A stretch of DNA of 64,000 nucleotides from Hydrogenimonas sp. SS33 (GCF_040436365.1 NZ_AP026369.1:741001-805000); one strand, 5' to 3'; shown: positions 1-8,483, numbered from the stretch's first letter. Translations and numbers: made by a program. The notes: generated by a model not told the origin, from the sequence alone.

Positions 1-100
1 TCAGACCCCTGACATTTTCGACCGGTTCACTCCCGCTCTTGTTCCTATCGTCGGTTTGGACATCAGATTTTTCCGGTACATGTTCCTTTGCCTTATCCAT
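1..100 (-). CDS. 5' end of an unidentified gene (partial)
   Basis: An ATG at 98-100 (minus strand) is preceded by AGGAGCGGACA, a good ribosome binding site, and opens a frame that runs off the left edge without a stop (33 codons visible). The visible N-terminus is hydrophilic and charged, beginning MDKAKEHVPEKSD, with no signal peptide or membrane segment. It starts 9 bases after the stop of the upstream nuclease gene, so it is probably the next gene of that operon. No family can be assigned from this fragment. Confidence 0.55.
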   Translation of the reverse strand, partial: MDKAKEHVPEKSDVQTDDRNKSGSEPVENVRGL

Positions 101-109
101 TGTCCGCTC

Positions 110-1528
110 CTAAACGTAGATTTTCTCTTCCGGTGCGACGATATGGGCCCTTTTACCCATCTTTTCGCCGATCACCTTCCGCAAAACCTTCTGTTTGTCA
201 TATTCGCCGTGAATCAGGAATATTTTCCCCAGTCTGTCGAAACTTTTCATCCACTCGATCAGGCCGCTCTGGTCGGCATGGGCGGAGAAGCCGTTGATGG
301 TGTGGATACTGGCGCGGATCAGAATCTCTTCATGGTAGATGCGGATATGCCGCTCCCCGTTGATGATGCGCCTTCCAAGGGTCCCCTCGGCCTGGTAGCC
401 GACGAAAAGGAGCGCGTTTCTCTCGTTCCAGAGGCGGTGCTTGAAGTGGTGCAGTATCCGCCCGCCCGTGCACATCCCGCTGCCGGCGATGATGATGCAG
501 CCGCTGTCGATGTCGTTGATCTTCTTCGAATCTTCCACATCCGGGGTATAGCGGACATAGGGAAAGTCGAAAATCGTCCCGTCGCGCTTGAGGTATTCGT
601 TGCACTCTTCGCTCAACTCCTCATGGTAGGCATCGTAAAGGCGGGTCGCCCGTATCGCCATCGGTGAATCGATGAAGATCTGGCACTCCGGCAACTCCTT
701 GCTGTCGTACATCTGTTTCAGCAGGCAGAGAATCTCCTGGGTCCGTTCGATGGCGAAGGAGGGGATGAGGACGTTCCCCCTGTTCAAGAGCGTATTGATG
801 ATCACATCCTTGAACTCCGCCACACTCTCCTCGATGCCCTTGTGGTCCCGGTCACCGTAGGTCGATTCGATATAGAGGATGTCGGCCTCTTTCACTGTCA
901 CCGGGTCGGGCATGACCATGTCGTTGTGGTTTCCGAGGTCACCGCTGAAGACCAGCTTTTCACTCCCTTCTTTCGTCGTCACATCCAGTTCGATCGTCGC
1001 CGAGTCGAGAATGTGCCCCGCGTCGCGGAAGGTTGCCACGACCCCCTTGGCGATTTCGACCGGCTTGTTGTACCGGACGAAGGTCATGGGCAGGTCGTAC
1101 ACGGCAGCCACGTCATCCGTGGTATAGAGGGGCTTTCGCACGCTCGCTTCCGCTCCGCGCCGCTGGGCCTTTTTGAAGCGGGTATGGTACTCCTCCTCCA
1201 TCAGTTTCGCACTATCCAGAAGTACCACTTCCGCCAGGTCCATCGTCGATTTGAGGGTGATGATGCGCCCCCGGAACCCCTCCCTCACCAACTTGGGAAT
1301 CCGACCCACATGGTCCAGGTGGGCATGGGTGACCAGCAGGATGTCCACATGCCTGGGATTGAATCCGAAGGGTTCGTAGTTTCGCTCCTCCACCGTCCCC
1401 TGGAACATTCCGCAGTCGATGAGAATGGTCGGCCCGTGGTCGATCTGGTAGAGATGGCAGGAACCCGTCACCACCTCCGCCGCCCCGAAGGAGCGGATAA
1501 TGCCAGTTTTGGCGAATCGCTGTTTCAT
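110..1528 (-). CDS. Beta-CASP metallo-beta-lactamase fold RNA exonuclease-like protein
   Basis: 472 aa, about the usual length of bacterial RNA-processing beta-CASP enzymes. The zinc motif THAHLDH lies near residue 60, followed by SGDLGN, the beta-CASP region with SFAIERTQ, and a C-terminal FSAHAD and HGE in the RMMBL part. Members hydrolyse RNA in the cytoplasm through a two-zinc site. The ATG at 1528 overlaps the stop of the phosphoglycerate mutase gene as ATGA, which implies translational coupling. The frame stays open further upstream but only as an out-of-frame shadow of gpmA, so MKQRF is taken as the start. Exact substrate unknown. Confidence 0.88.
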   Translation of the reverse strand: MKQRFAKTGIIRSFGAAEVVTGSCHLYQIDHGPTILIDCGMFQGTVEERNYEPFGFNPRHVDILLVTHAHLDHVGRIPKLVREGFRGRIITLKSTMDLAEVVLLDSAKLMEEEYHTRFKKAQRRGAEASVRKPLYTTDDVAAVYDLPMTFVRYNKPVEIAKGVVATFRDAGHILDSATIELDVTTKEGSEKLVFSGDLGNHNDMVMPDPVTVKEADILYIESTYGDRDHKGIEESVAEFKDVIINTLLNRGNVLIPSFAIERTQEILCLLKQMYDSKELPECQIFIDSPMAIRATRLYDAYHEELSEECNEYLKRDGTIFDFPYVRYTPDVEDSKKINDIDSGCIIIAGSGMCTGGRILHHFKHRLWNERNALLFVGYQAEGTLGRRIINGERHIRIYHEEILIRASIHTINGFSAHADQSGLIEWMKSFDRLGKIFLIHGEYDKQKVLRKVIGEKMGKRAHIVAPEEKIYV

Positions 1529-2226
1529 GAATTTTCCTTTTTCAGTATTTGTTTTTTTAGAAGGTGCAGTGTCTCGTCGAATTCGTAGAGAATGGGTATC
1601 CCCGTGGGAATCTCCACTTTCACCACCTCTGCCGGCGTCAGATGTTCGATGGCCATGGTCAGCGCCCGAAGGGAATTGCCGTGGGCACTGACCAGGACCG
1701 TTTTGTTTCGGGCCAGTTCGGGGGCGATGCGTTCGGCGAAGTAGTTGAGGCTCCGTTTGCGCGTATCTTTGAGCGATTCGCTCCTGGGCAATAACGACGG
1801 GTCTAGAGAGCGGTATTTGGGGTCGAATTCGGGCCCTCTCGGGTCCCCCGGCGGCAGCGGGGGCGGCGGTGTGTCGTAACCGCGGCGGATGGCGATGAAA
1901 GTTTCTTCTCCTACCTCTTTCTTGATAGCATCCTTGTTGTGCCGCTGCCAGGCGCCGTAGTGCCGTTCGTTGATCTTCCAGCTCTTGATGAGATCGATAT
2001 GCTCCCACTCCATCTCCCGCAGCGCGATCTGCGCTGTATGGATGGCCCGCTTGAGCCAGGAGGTGAAACAGATACCGGGGAAAAGATCGTTTTCGGCGAG
2101 GATCTTCCCCGCTTCCGCCGCCTCCGCTCTCCCCTCTTCACTCAGGTCGATGTCGGTCCAACCGGTAAAGAGGTTCTCCTTGTTGTAGAGGCTCTGTCCG
2201 TGACGCAGCAGGATGAGTTTGCCCAC
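1525..2226 (-). CDS. gpmA: 2,3-bisphosphoglycerate-dependent phosphoglycerate mutase
   Basis: 233 aa. Interconverts 3- and 2-phosphoglycerate in glycolysis and gluconeogenesis. The phosphohistidine motif LLRHGQS is at residues 6-12, with FTGWTD, the NERHYG motif, and a second catalytic His in SAHGNSLRA near 185. Start is GTG, supported by AAGGA 6 bases upstream. Its stop overlaps the nuclease start. About 100 bases of non-coding sequence separate it from lipA upstream, so it may have its own promoter. Many Campylobacterota rely instead on the cofactor-independent enzyme GpmI. Confidence 0.95.
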   Translation of the reverse strand: MGKLILLRHGQSLYNKENLFTGWTDIDLSEEGRAEAAEAGKILAENDLFPGICFTSWLKRAIHTAQIALREMEWEHIDLIKSWKINERHYGAWQRHNKDAIKKEVGEETFIAIRRGYDTPPPPLPPGDPRGPEFDPKYRSLDPSLLPRSESLKDTRKRSLNYFAERIAPELARNKTVLVSAHGNSLRALTMAIEHLTPAEVVKVEIPTGIPILYEFDETLHLLKKQILKKENS

Positions 2227-2328
2227 TTTCGATCCTTTTTGAGGTTGGATAGGATTATTCTATCACTGAAGTGGTAAACAAAGATTAACGCTCGTAAAGT
2301 TTTTGGGCTTGTCAGAGAGGTTCTTGCG

Positions 2329-3159
2329 TCACAACCTGTCTGCATAGTAGGAGCTGCGGACCAGTATCCCCGATGCCACCGCCTCGAAACCGATGGCCAG
2401 GGCTTTGGTTTCGAGCCTTTCAAAAAACTCCGGTGGAAAGTAGCGGACCACCGGCGCATGTTTGGGTGTGGGCTGCAGATACTGGCCGAGGGTCAGTTGG
2501 CGCACCCCGGCTTGGTAGAGCTCTTCCATCGTTTCGATCAGCTCCTCTTCGCTCTCTCCCAGCCCCGCCATCAGCGAACTCTTGACGGGTCCGTCAAAAC
2601 GTTCGGCATAGTAGCGTAACACCTGTAAGGAGCAGTCGTAATCGCTCTGGGGGCGGATAAGGGGCGAGAGACGCCGCACCGTCTCTTCGTTGTGGGCCAG
2701 CTTGTCGGGCGCCGCGGCGATGACCCGATCCAGCGCCATCCTGTCGCCCCTAAAATCGGGAGTCAGCAGCTCGACCTTCACCCCCGGTGCTGTTTCACGG
2801 ATCGCCCGCACCACGGCGGCAAACTGGCCGCTGCCGTAATCTTTCAGGTCATCCCGGTCCACCGAGGTGATCACCGCATAGCGCAGCCCAAGCTCCCTGA
2901 TCGCCTTCGCCACCCGCTGCGGCTCCGTAGGGTCGGGCGGCGCTCCCCTCCCCGTCTTCACATTGCAAAATCGGCACGCCCGGGTGCAGGTATCCCCCAA
3001 AATCATAAAGGTCGCCGTCCCGCGGTGGTAACACTCCGTCCGGTTGGGGCAGGCACTCTCTTCACAGACCGTCGTCAAGGTATTTTGGCGCAGAATTTCG
3101 TTGGTCGAAGCGATGAGATGGGGGTCGGGGGCTTTGACTTTGGGTTTATAAGGTTTCAT
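2329..3159 (-). CDS. lipA: Lipoyl synthase
   Basis: 276 aa radical SAM enzyme that inserts two sulfurs into octanoylated lipoyl domains. The auxiliary cluster cysteines C32, C37, C43 (CEESACPNRTEC) and the SAM cluster C58, C62, C65 (CTRACRFC) are present, and the C-terminal RSSY motif (about 268-271) that binds the auxiliary cluster is intact. It overlaps the end of lipB by 14 bases. With lipB in the same transcription unit as the pyruvate dehydrogenase genes, its client is most likely the E2 encoded at 7071-8483. Confidence 0.96.
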   Translation of the reverse strand: MKPYKPKVKAPDPHLIASTNEILRQNTLTTVCEESACPNRTECYHRGTATFMILGDTCTRACRFCNVKTGRGAPPDPTEPQRVAKAIRELGLRYAVITSVDRDDLKDYGSGQFAAVVRAIRETAPGVKVELLTPDFRGDRMALDRVIAAAPDKLAHNEETVRRLSPLIRPQSDYDCSLQVLRYYAERFDGPVKSSLMAGLGESEEELIETMEELYQAGVRQLTLGQYLQPTPKHAPVVRYFPPEFFERLETKALAIGFEAVASGILVRSSYYADRL

Positions 3160-3727
3160 CGAATGCTTTACAGAGATGTTCCGTCAGTGAATCTTCCACC
3201 GCCGCGATAGAAATATCACACCCCTCCGCCCTCAATGATGTCGGCACGATCCCCTCCAACCCGCAGGGGTTGACCCGGCTGTGAAAGGCCAGATCCACAT
3301 CGACATTCAGCGCCACGCCGTGGAGGCTCACACCGCTTCTATAACGAAAGCCAAGGGAAGCGATTTTGCGGTTTTCGATGTAAAAGCCCGGGGTTTCCCT
3401 GTTATAGCGTGCCGGCACCTTCAACAGATCGAATAGCGCTTCGTAGGCCCGTACTACCCTCCGATAGAAGAGAGCCGGCTGCGGAGCCTGAAAACAGAAG
3501 TAGGCCACCAGCTGCCCGGGGCTGTGACAGGTGACGGAGCCGCCGCGGTCGGTGCGGAGGGTCGGTACGGGCCAGCTGCCGTTGTCGTCCCGGCCGACGG
3601 TGAATACATCGGGATGTTGGCAGAAGATCAGATGGTTTTGGCCGTCCCGGCAGGCCTGGGCGTGGACTTCGTCCATCTGCTTTCGGGCGGTTTCGTAGTC
3701 GATGAGGCCCCAGTGGTGGAGGATCAT
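3146..3727 (-). CDS. lipB: Lipoyl(octanoyl) transferase
   Basis: 193 aa. Transfers octanoyl from acyl carrier protein to the lipoyl-domain lysine. The catalytic pair is visible as K121 (NRKIASLG) and C155 (VNPCGLEG), with the HSPGQLVAY motif near 68-76 and FTVGR near 42-46. The ATG overlaps the TGA of the upstream hepT gene (ATGA), so its translation is coupled to a toxin-antitoxin pair. Length is normal for the family. Confidence 0.95.
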   Translation of the reverse strand: MILHHWGLIDYETARKQMDEVHAQACRDGQNHLIFCQHPDVFTVGRDDNGSWPVPTLRTDRGGSVTCHSPGQLVAYFCFQAPQPALFYRRVVRAYEALFDLLKVPARYNRETPGFYIENRKIASLGFRYRSGVSLHGVALNVDVDLAFHSRVNPCGLEGIVPTSLRAEGCDISIAAVEDSLTEHLCKAFDETL

Positions 3728-4116
3728 TTCAAATCATCAAGCATACGGGAGATTGTATTTTGCAGCGGTTCGACATGTTCCTTGCAAATCCCGAAAATCA
3801 CCTCGGCATCCATATCGAAATAATGGTGGGAAAGAAGATCACGAATTCCTTTGATCGACTTCCAATCGATTTCCGGATATTGGGCGAGAAGTTTCCGGCC
3901 GGTGATTTTGTCGATGTTCTTTAGCGCTTCGCCAATCGCGATCAAACGCATACAAATACTGTCAAGTTTTATCAAACCCTCATCATTTTGTAAAAAGTCA
4001 TCAGCAATTTTCGCATAAGAACAGCGCTTTTTGACAAGAGAGATCGAATCATTGATCTGTTGAAGTATCTCGATAACCAGTGATTTATCGTAAGACACGG
4101 ATACCCTCTCTTTCAA
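3724..4116 (-). CDS. hepT: HepT-like ribonuclease toxin (DUF86, HEPN fold)
   Basis: 130 aa, all-helical HEPN-type protein. The catalytic motif R-x4-H-x-Y is complete at R92, H97 and Y99 (RDLLSHHY). In characterised HepT/MntA pairs the HEPN protein is an RNase and the antitoxin AMPylates the motif tyrosine. It overlaps mntA by 32 bases and lipB by 4. The stretch is visibly richer in A/T than the flanking PDH and lipoate genes, which suggests acquisition by transfer. Confidence 0.88.
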   Translation of the reverse strand: MKERVSVSYDKSLVIEILQQINDSISLVKKRCSYAKIADDFLQNDEGLIKLDSICMRLIAIGEALKNIDKITGRKLLAQYPEIDWKSIKGIRDLLSHHYFDMDAEVIFGICKEHVEPLQNTISRMLDDLK

Positions 4117-4378
4117 TGCGACGTTTGAGATAGGGATTCATACGGTCCCAGAGCCGAACGAGATCGACGGGTTTGTCGAGATCCTTTTCGATCATCTCTT
4201 TCACCGCCACCAGAGAAGAGAGTTTGGGAGGCATTTCTACAAAAATGTCTATGTCGCTCTTCTCCGTCGCTTCATCACGGGCATAACTGCCGAAAAAGCC
4301 GATAGCAGTCACTCCGTATCGTTCCTGCAAAACGGGATAGCGCTGCTGGAGATACTCAAGAATCTCTTTTTTCGTCAT
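4085..4378 (-). CDS. mntA: MntA-like minimal nucleotidyltransferase antitoxin
   Basis: 97 aa minimal nucleotidyltransferase. The motif GS-x10-DxD is exact: G30-S31, then D42 and D44 (GSYARDEATEKSDID). Family members neutralise HepT by adding AMP to the tyrosine of its RNase motif. The gene precedes hepT and overlaps it, starting 12 bases after the lpdA stop. A TATAAT lies only a few bases before the ATG, so the pair may be read from its own nearly leaderless transcript as well as from the operon. Confidence 0.88.
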   Translation of the reverse strand: MTKKEILEYLQQRYPVLQERYGVTAIGFFGSYARDEATEKSDIDIFVEMPPKLSSLVAVKEMIEKDLDKPVDLVRLWDRMNPYLKRRIEREGIRVLR

Positions 4379-4384
4379 GCAATA

Positions 4385-4411
4385 ATTATATCAAAGGCGT
4401 AAAAACGCCTT
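4385..4411 (-). promoter_or_regulatory. Hairpin and TATAAT between lpdA and mntA
   Basis: On the minus strand AAGGCGT pairs with ACGCCTT across a 4-base loop (4394-4411) at the very end of lpdA, followed by TTTGATATAATTATT. The hairpin and T-rich tail could act as a weak terminator or attenuator. The same tail contains TATAAT (4385-4390), placed to start a transcript at about the mntA ATG. No clear -35 box is visible. Inference from sequence only. Confidence 0.4.
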
Positions 4412-5719
4412 CTCCAGCGATTCGCTGAAGGTGGGGTGGGCCAGAATGGTGCGTTTGGCGGTGGCGATATCCAGCTCGCCCCCCAGGGCCATGGCGACGG
4501 TGGCGATGAGCTCTTCGGCATTGGGGGCGAAGATCTCCCCGCCGGCGATGAAGCCTTCTGCATCGGCGTAGACCACCATCACACCCAAGTGCGCGTCGTG
4601 GGTTTCGGCGAAGGGCAGGCCCGCCAGGGGCACGACGCTTTCGCTGTATCTCTCCTCCGCTTTTTCGAAATCGGTGCGGACGTTGCCCACCAGGGCGTAG
4701 GAGCACGGCAGGGTATGGATGAATTTGACGATGCGCTCCAGCCTGATAGGCTCGGGGGCCTTGCCCAGGATGCGCTTGACCACGTAGAGCACCTCGGCCC
4801 TTGCGGCGTGGGCCAGCTGGAGCTTGCCGTTGCAGTCGCCGATGGCGTAGTGGTCCGCCAGGGAAGTCTCGAAATGTATGTCGGTTTCGATCCCCTTGCG
4901 CCCCACGGCGATCTCTGGCGTCTGAACGATGTCGGTGACGGCGTGGCGGCCGGTGGCGACCAGCAGGGTGGGCACGTAGTGCTCGCTACCCTCTTTGAAG
5001 GTGATGTGCACACCCCGTTTGGTGTTTTTGGCGGTGGCGATCTCGCTGTTTGGCCGCAGCGTGACACCCAGGCTCTCCATCTGTTTCAAAGCGTTGGCGG
5101 AGATCATCGGATGGGCCCGGCGCAGCAGGGTGTCGTGGCGCCAGATCAGCTCGGTGGGCACGCCGGCGGCGGCGAAGAAGCTCGCCATCTCCAGGCCGAT
5201 GGCCCCGTCACCGTAGACGGCGATCTTTTCGGGCAAGGCGCGCATGTTGAGCACTTCGTCGCTGGTGATGACCCCTTCGCCGTCGTAGTCGATCCCCTCC
5301 GGGATGAAGGGGTGGGAGCCGGTTCCGATGACGATGTGGCGTCCGGTCAGTTTTTTGCCCTCCACTTCCACGGTATGGGGCGCACTCACCCTCCCCTCGC
5401 CTGCGACGATATCGACCCTGGCGCACTGCTTCGTGATCGCCTCCGTCGCCCGCTTGAGCAACGTCTCCTTGGCATCGTCCAGCTTGGCCATGTTAAGATG
5501 GAGTTTCCCCTCGATCCAGGGTTTGTCGGCTCCGGCGATCTCGCGGGCCGCTTCCAGATACATCTTGGAGGGGATGCAGCCGTTGTGCAGGCAGGTGCCG
5601 CCCAGATGCCCGGGATTCTTCTCCACCAGGGCGCATTTGAGTCCCGCCTTGGAAGCGACGACGGCACCGGCATAGTTGAGGCCGCCGCCGAGGAAGACGA
5701 TGTCGTAATCGTAATTCAT
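4391..5719 (-). CDS. lpdA: Dihydrolipoyl dehydrogenase (E3)
   Basis: 442 aa FAD/NAD flavoprotein that reoxidises the lipoyl group of E2. FAD motif FLGGGLNYAG near residues 9-18, redox disulfide C43 and C48 (GGTCLHNGCIPSK), a second GxGxxG-like NAD motif (VYGDGAIGLEMA), and the catalytic HP...E of the dimer partner at H428 and E433 (AHPTFSE). Slightly shorter than typical E3 (about 460-475 aa). The stop of the cytochrome gene overlaps its start by 4 bases. Regulated with the PDH operon by position. Confidence 0.93.
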   Translation of the reverse strand: MNYDYDIVFLGGGLNYAGAVVASKAGLKCALVEKNPGHLGGTCLHNGCIPSKMYLEAAREIAGADKPWIEGKLHLNMAKLDDAKETLLKRATEAITKQCARVDIVAGEGRVSAPHTVEVEGKKLTGRHIVIGTGSHPFIPEGIDYDGEGVITSDEVLNMRALPEKIAVYGDGAIGLEMASFFAAAGVPTELIWRHDTLLRRAHPMISANALKQMESLGVTLRPNSEIATAKNTKRGVHITFKEGSEHYVPTLLVATGRHAVTDIVQTPEIAVGRKGIETDIHFETSLADHYAIGDCNGKLQLAHAARAEVLYVVKRILGKAPEPIRLERIVKFIHTLPCSYALVGNVRTDFEKAEERYSESVVPLAGLPFAETHDAHLGVMVVYADAEGFIAGGEIFAPNAEELIATVAMALGGELDIATAKRTILAHPTFSESLEKAFLRL

Positions 5720-7068
5720 GGCTTGACCTTGTTTTCAAGAATGAAGTGGCTCAGTACCTCCTGGCTGGGCCAGGTCTGTTCACCCCATTGGGCCAGGTCT
5801 TGCTGGAGTTCATCCAGGGTTTTGTCTTTGTGGCAGGCGTAGCAGGCATTGGTCTCCGGCGGCATGCCCAGTGCCTTCGTCTCCGCGGGCGAAACGAAGC
5901 GGAACATATGCGAGCGCACTGTCAGAGGCGATTTGCCCGTGTGCCGGCCTGTTTTGGGCATGTGGCACTCGATACACCGGGAGCCTTTCGAGCCGGGTTT
6001 GTGATGGGTATGGGCCTCCAGGCTCGGTTGGTGGGGGCCGATGATGGAGTCGAAGGAGTGGCACTTCATGCAAGCCTTGTTCCCTTCCGGTTTCTGGGCG
6101 GTGTTGGTCAGTTTGTGGGGGTCGTGGCAGTTGATGCAGGTGATGCCATGCTGGTACATGGCGTCGCGGACAAATTCGTTGCCCTGGGTACGGTTCTTCT
6201 TCGCCGCACCGTTGGGCCAGAACTCCTTCGTCTCCTGCCCGTAGATGAAAGGAGCCGCCATTTTGTACCGAATGAGGGGCCTGCCCGCTTCATACCCTGC
6301 GGGGTAGTCCTTCGCCTTCATCCAGAGGTCGTGGATGTCGGGGTCTTTTTCGAGTCGCTTGTCCCGGTTGCGCATGTGGCACTGAAGGCAGATTTCGTTG
6401 GTGCGGATCGGGTCGTGCAGGCTCGCCTTGTAGACGGGGCTGTGGGGTTTTTCCACATGGACCGACCCGGGGCCGTGGCAGTTTTCGCAGGCGATGGAGG
6501 GCTCGATGCGTTTTTCCGTCGCCATGTAGCCGTTGAAGTGGCACCCGTCACAGGTGTTGGAGGTGGGGAACCGGCGGTTGTCGTGGGGGTAGGCGTCGTG
6601 ATACCAGTATTTCCAGGGCTTGAAATGCTGCCATTTGCCGGTCTGGGTATTCCACTGGTAGTTGCCCAGGCGGAAATCCTGCTTCCCGTTGATGACGGCG
6701 GGTATCATGTAGCGCTGTTTGAACTTTCCGCCGATCGTGTAGACCACCTCTTCCCGCCTGAAGTCGGCGTCTGCGGGGAGCTTTGAGAAGTCGGCCACCA
6801 CCGCTTTGGGGTCTTTGCGCACATCCTGGATCATCTTGCTGTGCATCGATTGTTTCCAGTCGTGGTACTTCTCGTCATGGCACTTCTTGCACTGTGCCGA
6901 ACCGACGAAGTGGGCGCCTTTCTGCTCTTTGGGCTGCAGATCCTCCTGCAGCCCCACCCTCGTCTGTGTCAACTGCATATAGTAGGGGGCGATTTTGGGC
7001 TCGAAAAGCACCCAAACCAGCAGCATGCCCAGTATGATGAAGAGAAGTGAAATCACGACTTTTTTCAC
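5716..7068 (-). CDS. Membrane-anchored octaheme c-type cytochrome
   Basis: 450 aa. One N-terminal membrane segment (VVISLLFIILGMLLVWVLF), then a periplasmic domain with eight CxxCH heme motifs: CKKCH, CDGCH, CENCH, CLQCH, CINCH, CMKCH, CIECH and CYACH. Many extra histidines could serve as distal ligands. It belongs to the broad multiheme cytochrome c group. Electron donor and acceptor cannot be read from sequence. The GTG start at 7068 has AAAGGA upstream; a longer frame would overlap aceF. It sits between aceF and lpdA, an unusual place for an exported electron carrier. Confidence 0.88.
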   Translation of the reverse strand: MKKVVISLLFIILGMLLVWVLFEPKIAPYYMQLTQTRVGLQEDLQPKEQKGAHFVGSAQCKKCHDEKYHDWKQSMHSKMIQDVRKDPKAVVADFSKLPADADFRREEVVYTIGGKFKQRYMIPAVINGKQDFRLGNYQWNTQTGKWQHFKPWKYWYHDAYPHDNRRFPTSNTCDGCHFNGYMATEKRIEPSIACENCHGPGSVHVEKPHSPVYKASLHDPIRTNEICLQCHMRNRDKRLEKDPDIHDLWMKAKDYPAGYEAGRPLIRYKMAAPFIYGQETKEFWPNGAAKKNRTQGNEFVRDAMYQHGITCINCHDPHKLTNTAQKPEGNKACMKCHSFDSIIGPHQPSLEAHTHHKPGSKGSRCIECHMPKTGRHTGKSPLTVRSHMFRFVSPAETKALGMPPETNACYACHKDKTLDELQQDLAQWGEQTWPSQEVLSHFILENKVKP

Positions 7069-7070
7069 GG

Positions 7071-8483
7071 TTATCCTTTGAAGAGGGCCGGGTCTTCGGC
7101 CAATTTTTTGAGTGTCTGCATCGCTTCGGCCCCCTGCCATCCGTTGACGAGGCGGTGGTCGAAGGTGATCGTAACCGCTATTTTACCATCGATTTCACTG
7201 CCGGCGGCGGCGATTCCACTATCATTTTTATTGATCATCGCGTCGAATCGTTCGATGCCGGTCATCCCCAGATTGCTGAGTCCGAAGGTGGAACCCCGCA
7301 TATCTTCGGGAAGGATCCGGCCGCTTCGGACCTTCTCCTTCATCGCCGCCAGGTCCGCGGCGATCTCTTCTGTGCTCTTCTTCTCCAGATTTTTGAAAAC
7401 CGGCATGTAGAGGGCGTCGCCGTTGGCCATGGCAAGAGAGATGGAGGCCTGGGGCCACACCTGCAGCCCCCCTTCCACCAGCGTCGTGCGCAGCGCTTCG
7501 TGGCGCATCATCGTTTCCGCCAGCAGTTTGAGCAGCCAGACCGTCACCGTCAATTCATGGGTTTCATGCTCTTTCAAAAGGGTGGCGTCGATACGGTCGT
7601 AGATGTGGTAGACCGGTTTTCCGGCAGCACTCTCCACCGCCGCGATGACCGCTTTCCGGTTGGCGTCCAGCGGTTTGGGCAGCGGAATGTCGTGGCTTTC
7701 GATATAGGCTTTCACTTCCGTTTCGTCATGCTTTTTCCCCGTCTCGAAAAGATCGGGCGGGATATGGTAGACCTCCAGCAGATGCCACGCTTTGGGAGTG
7801 AAATATTTCCGCCGGTAGTAACGTTCTATGTCGTCCGCATGGGCGGGTTCGGGCAGCTCACCCTTTTTCTGCAGCGCTTCGATGTCGAGGCCGTAGCGGG
7901 CGGCCAGGGCGCGGGCGCGGGGAGAGGCGGGGCCTTCGTCAGAGTGGGGAGTAGATGGTTTGTAGTGGCTAGCGGTTTTTTCGGCGGTCGGGGTTTCGGT
8001 GCCGAAGAGTTCGTCGACGATGGATTTTGACGTTTGACGTTGGTCGTTTGTCGTTTGAGATTGCTGTTCTTTTGTCGTTGATGATTCTTTCTCGTTGGTC
8101 GTTGGTCGTTGGTCGCTGGTTTTGGGCACTTTAGTTGCCTTCGGTTCCTCACGCTTGGTTCCCGACTCTGCATTTGCAACTGAAGATTTCACCGTCTGCT
8201 CACTGCGCACTGCCGACCGCGCATCCGAAGGCTCCGCCTTCGATCCCGCCTCTTCGATCACGGCGATCACGCTCCCCACCGGCGCGCTCTCACCCTCCTT
8301 GACCTTGAGCTCTTTAACGACGCCGTCATGGAAGGTCTGCACCTCCATGATGGCCTTGTCGCTTTCGACTTCGGCGATGGTGTCGCCGACTTTCACGTGG
8401 TCTCCCGGTTTGACCTTCCAGCTGACAAGCTTCCCCTCGGTCATGGAATCGGAGAGTTGGGGCATGACGATGTTATAGGCCAT
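7071..8483 (-). CDS. aceF: Pyruvate dehydrogenase E2, dihydrolipoamide acetyltransferase
   Basis: 470 aa. One N-terminal lipoyl domain with the lipoylated lysine at K43 (ESDKA), a long polar linker (about 81-186), a peripheral subunit-binding domain (about 187-223, SPRARALAARYG) and the acyltransferase domain (about 230-470). The active-site motif reads DHRLVNG where DHRxxDG is usual, so the His is kept and the Asp is Asn. Residues about 81-153 are encoded by 7-base tandem repeats and a hairpin like those in intergenic spacers. It overlaps pdhB by 11 bases. MAYN is chosen as start because the upstream frame is a shadow of pdhB. Confidence 0.94.
   Translation of the reverse strand: MAYNIVMPQLSDSMTEGKLVSWKVKPGDHVKVGDTIAEVESDKAIMEVQTFHDGVVKELKVKEGESAPVGSVIAVIEEAGSKAEPSDARSAVRSEQTVKSSVANAESGTKREEPKATKVPKTSDQRPTTNEKESSTTKEQQSQTTNDQRQTSKSIVDELFGTETPTAEKTASHYKPSTPHSDEGPASPRARALAARYGLDIEALQKKGELPEPAHADDIERYYRRKYFTPKAWHLLEVYHIPPDLFETGKKHDETEVKAYIESHDIPLPKPLDANRKAVIAAVESAAGKPVYHIYDRIDATLLKEHETHELTVTVWLLKLLAETMMRHEALRTTLVEGGLQVWPQASISLAMANGDALYMPVFKNLEKKSTEEIAADLAAMKEKVRSGRILPEDMRGSTFGLSNLGMTGIERFDAMINKNDSGIAAAGSEIDGKIAVTITFDHRLVNGWQGAEAMQTLKKLAEDPALFKG
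8027..8242. repeat. Heptamer-repeat/hairpin composite element inside aceF
   Basis: Plus-strand reading: 7-bp units related to TTGACGT/TTGTCGT at 8027-8061 (five), CGTTGGT three times then CGCTGGT at 8093-8120, and CTGCTCA, CTGCGCA, CTGCCGA, CCGCGCA at 8196-8223. A hairpin with stem CGAAGGC and loop TCC follows at 8226-8242. This is the architecture of the intergenic elements at 10446, 17659, 25181 and 63854. On the minus strand it stays in frame as the Ser/Thr/Gln/Asn-rich E2 linker (for example TSDQRPTTN). Confidence 0.8.
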
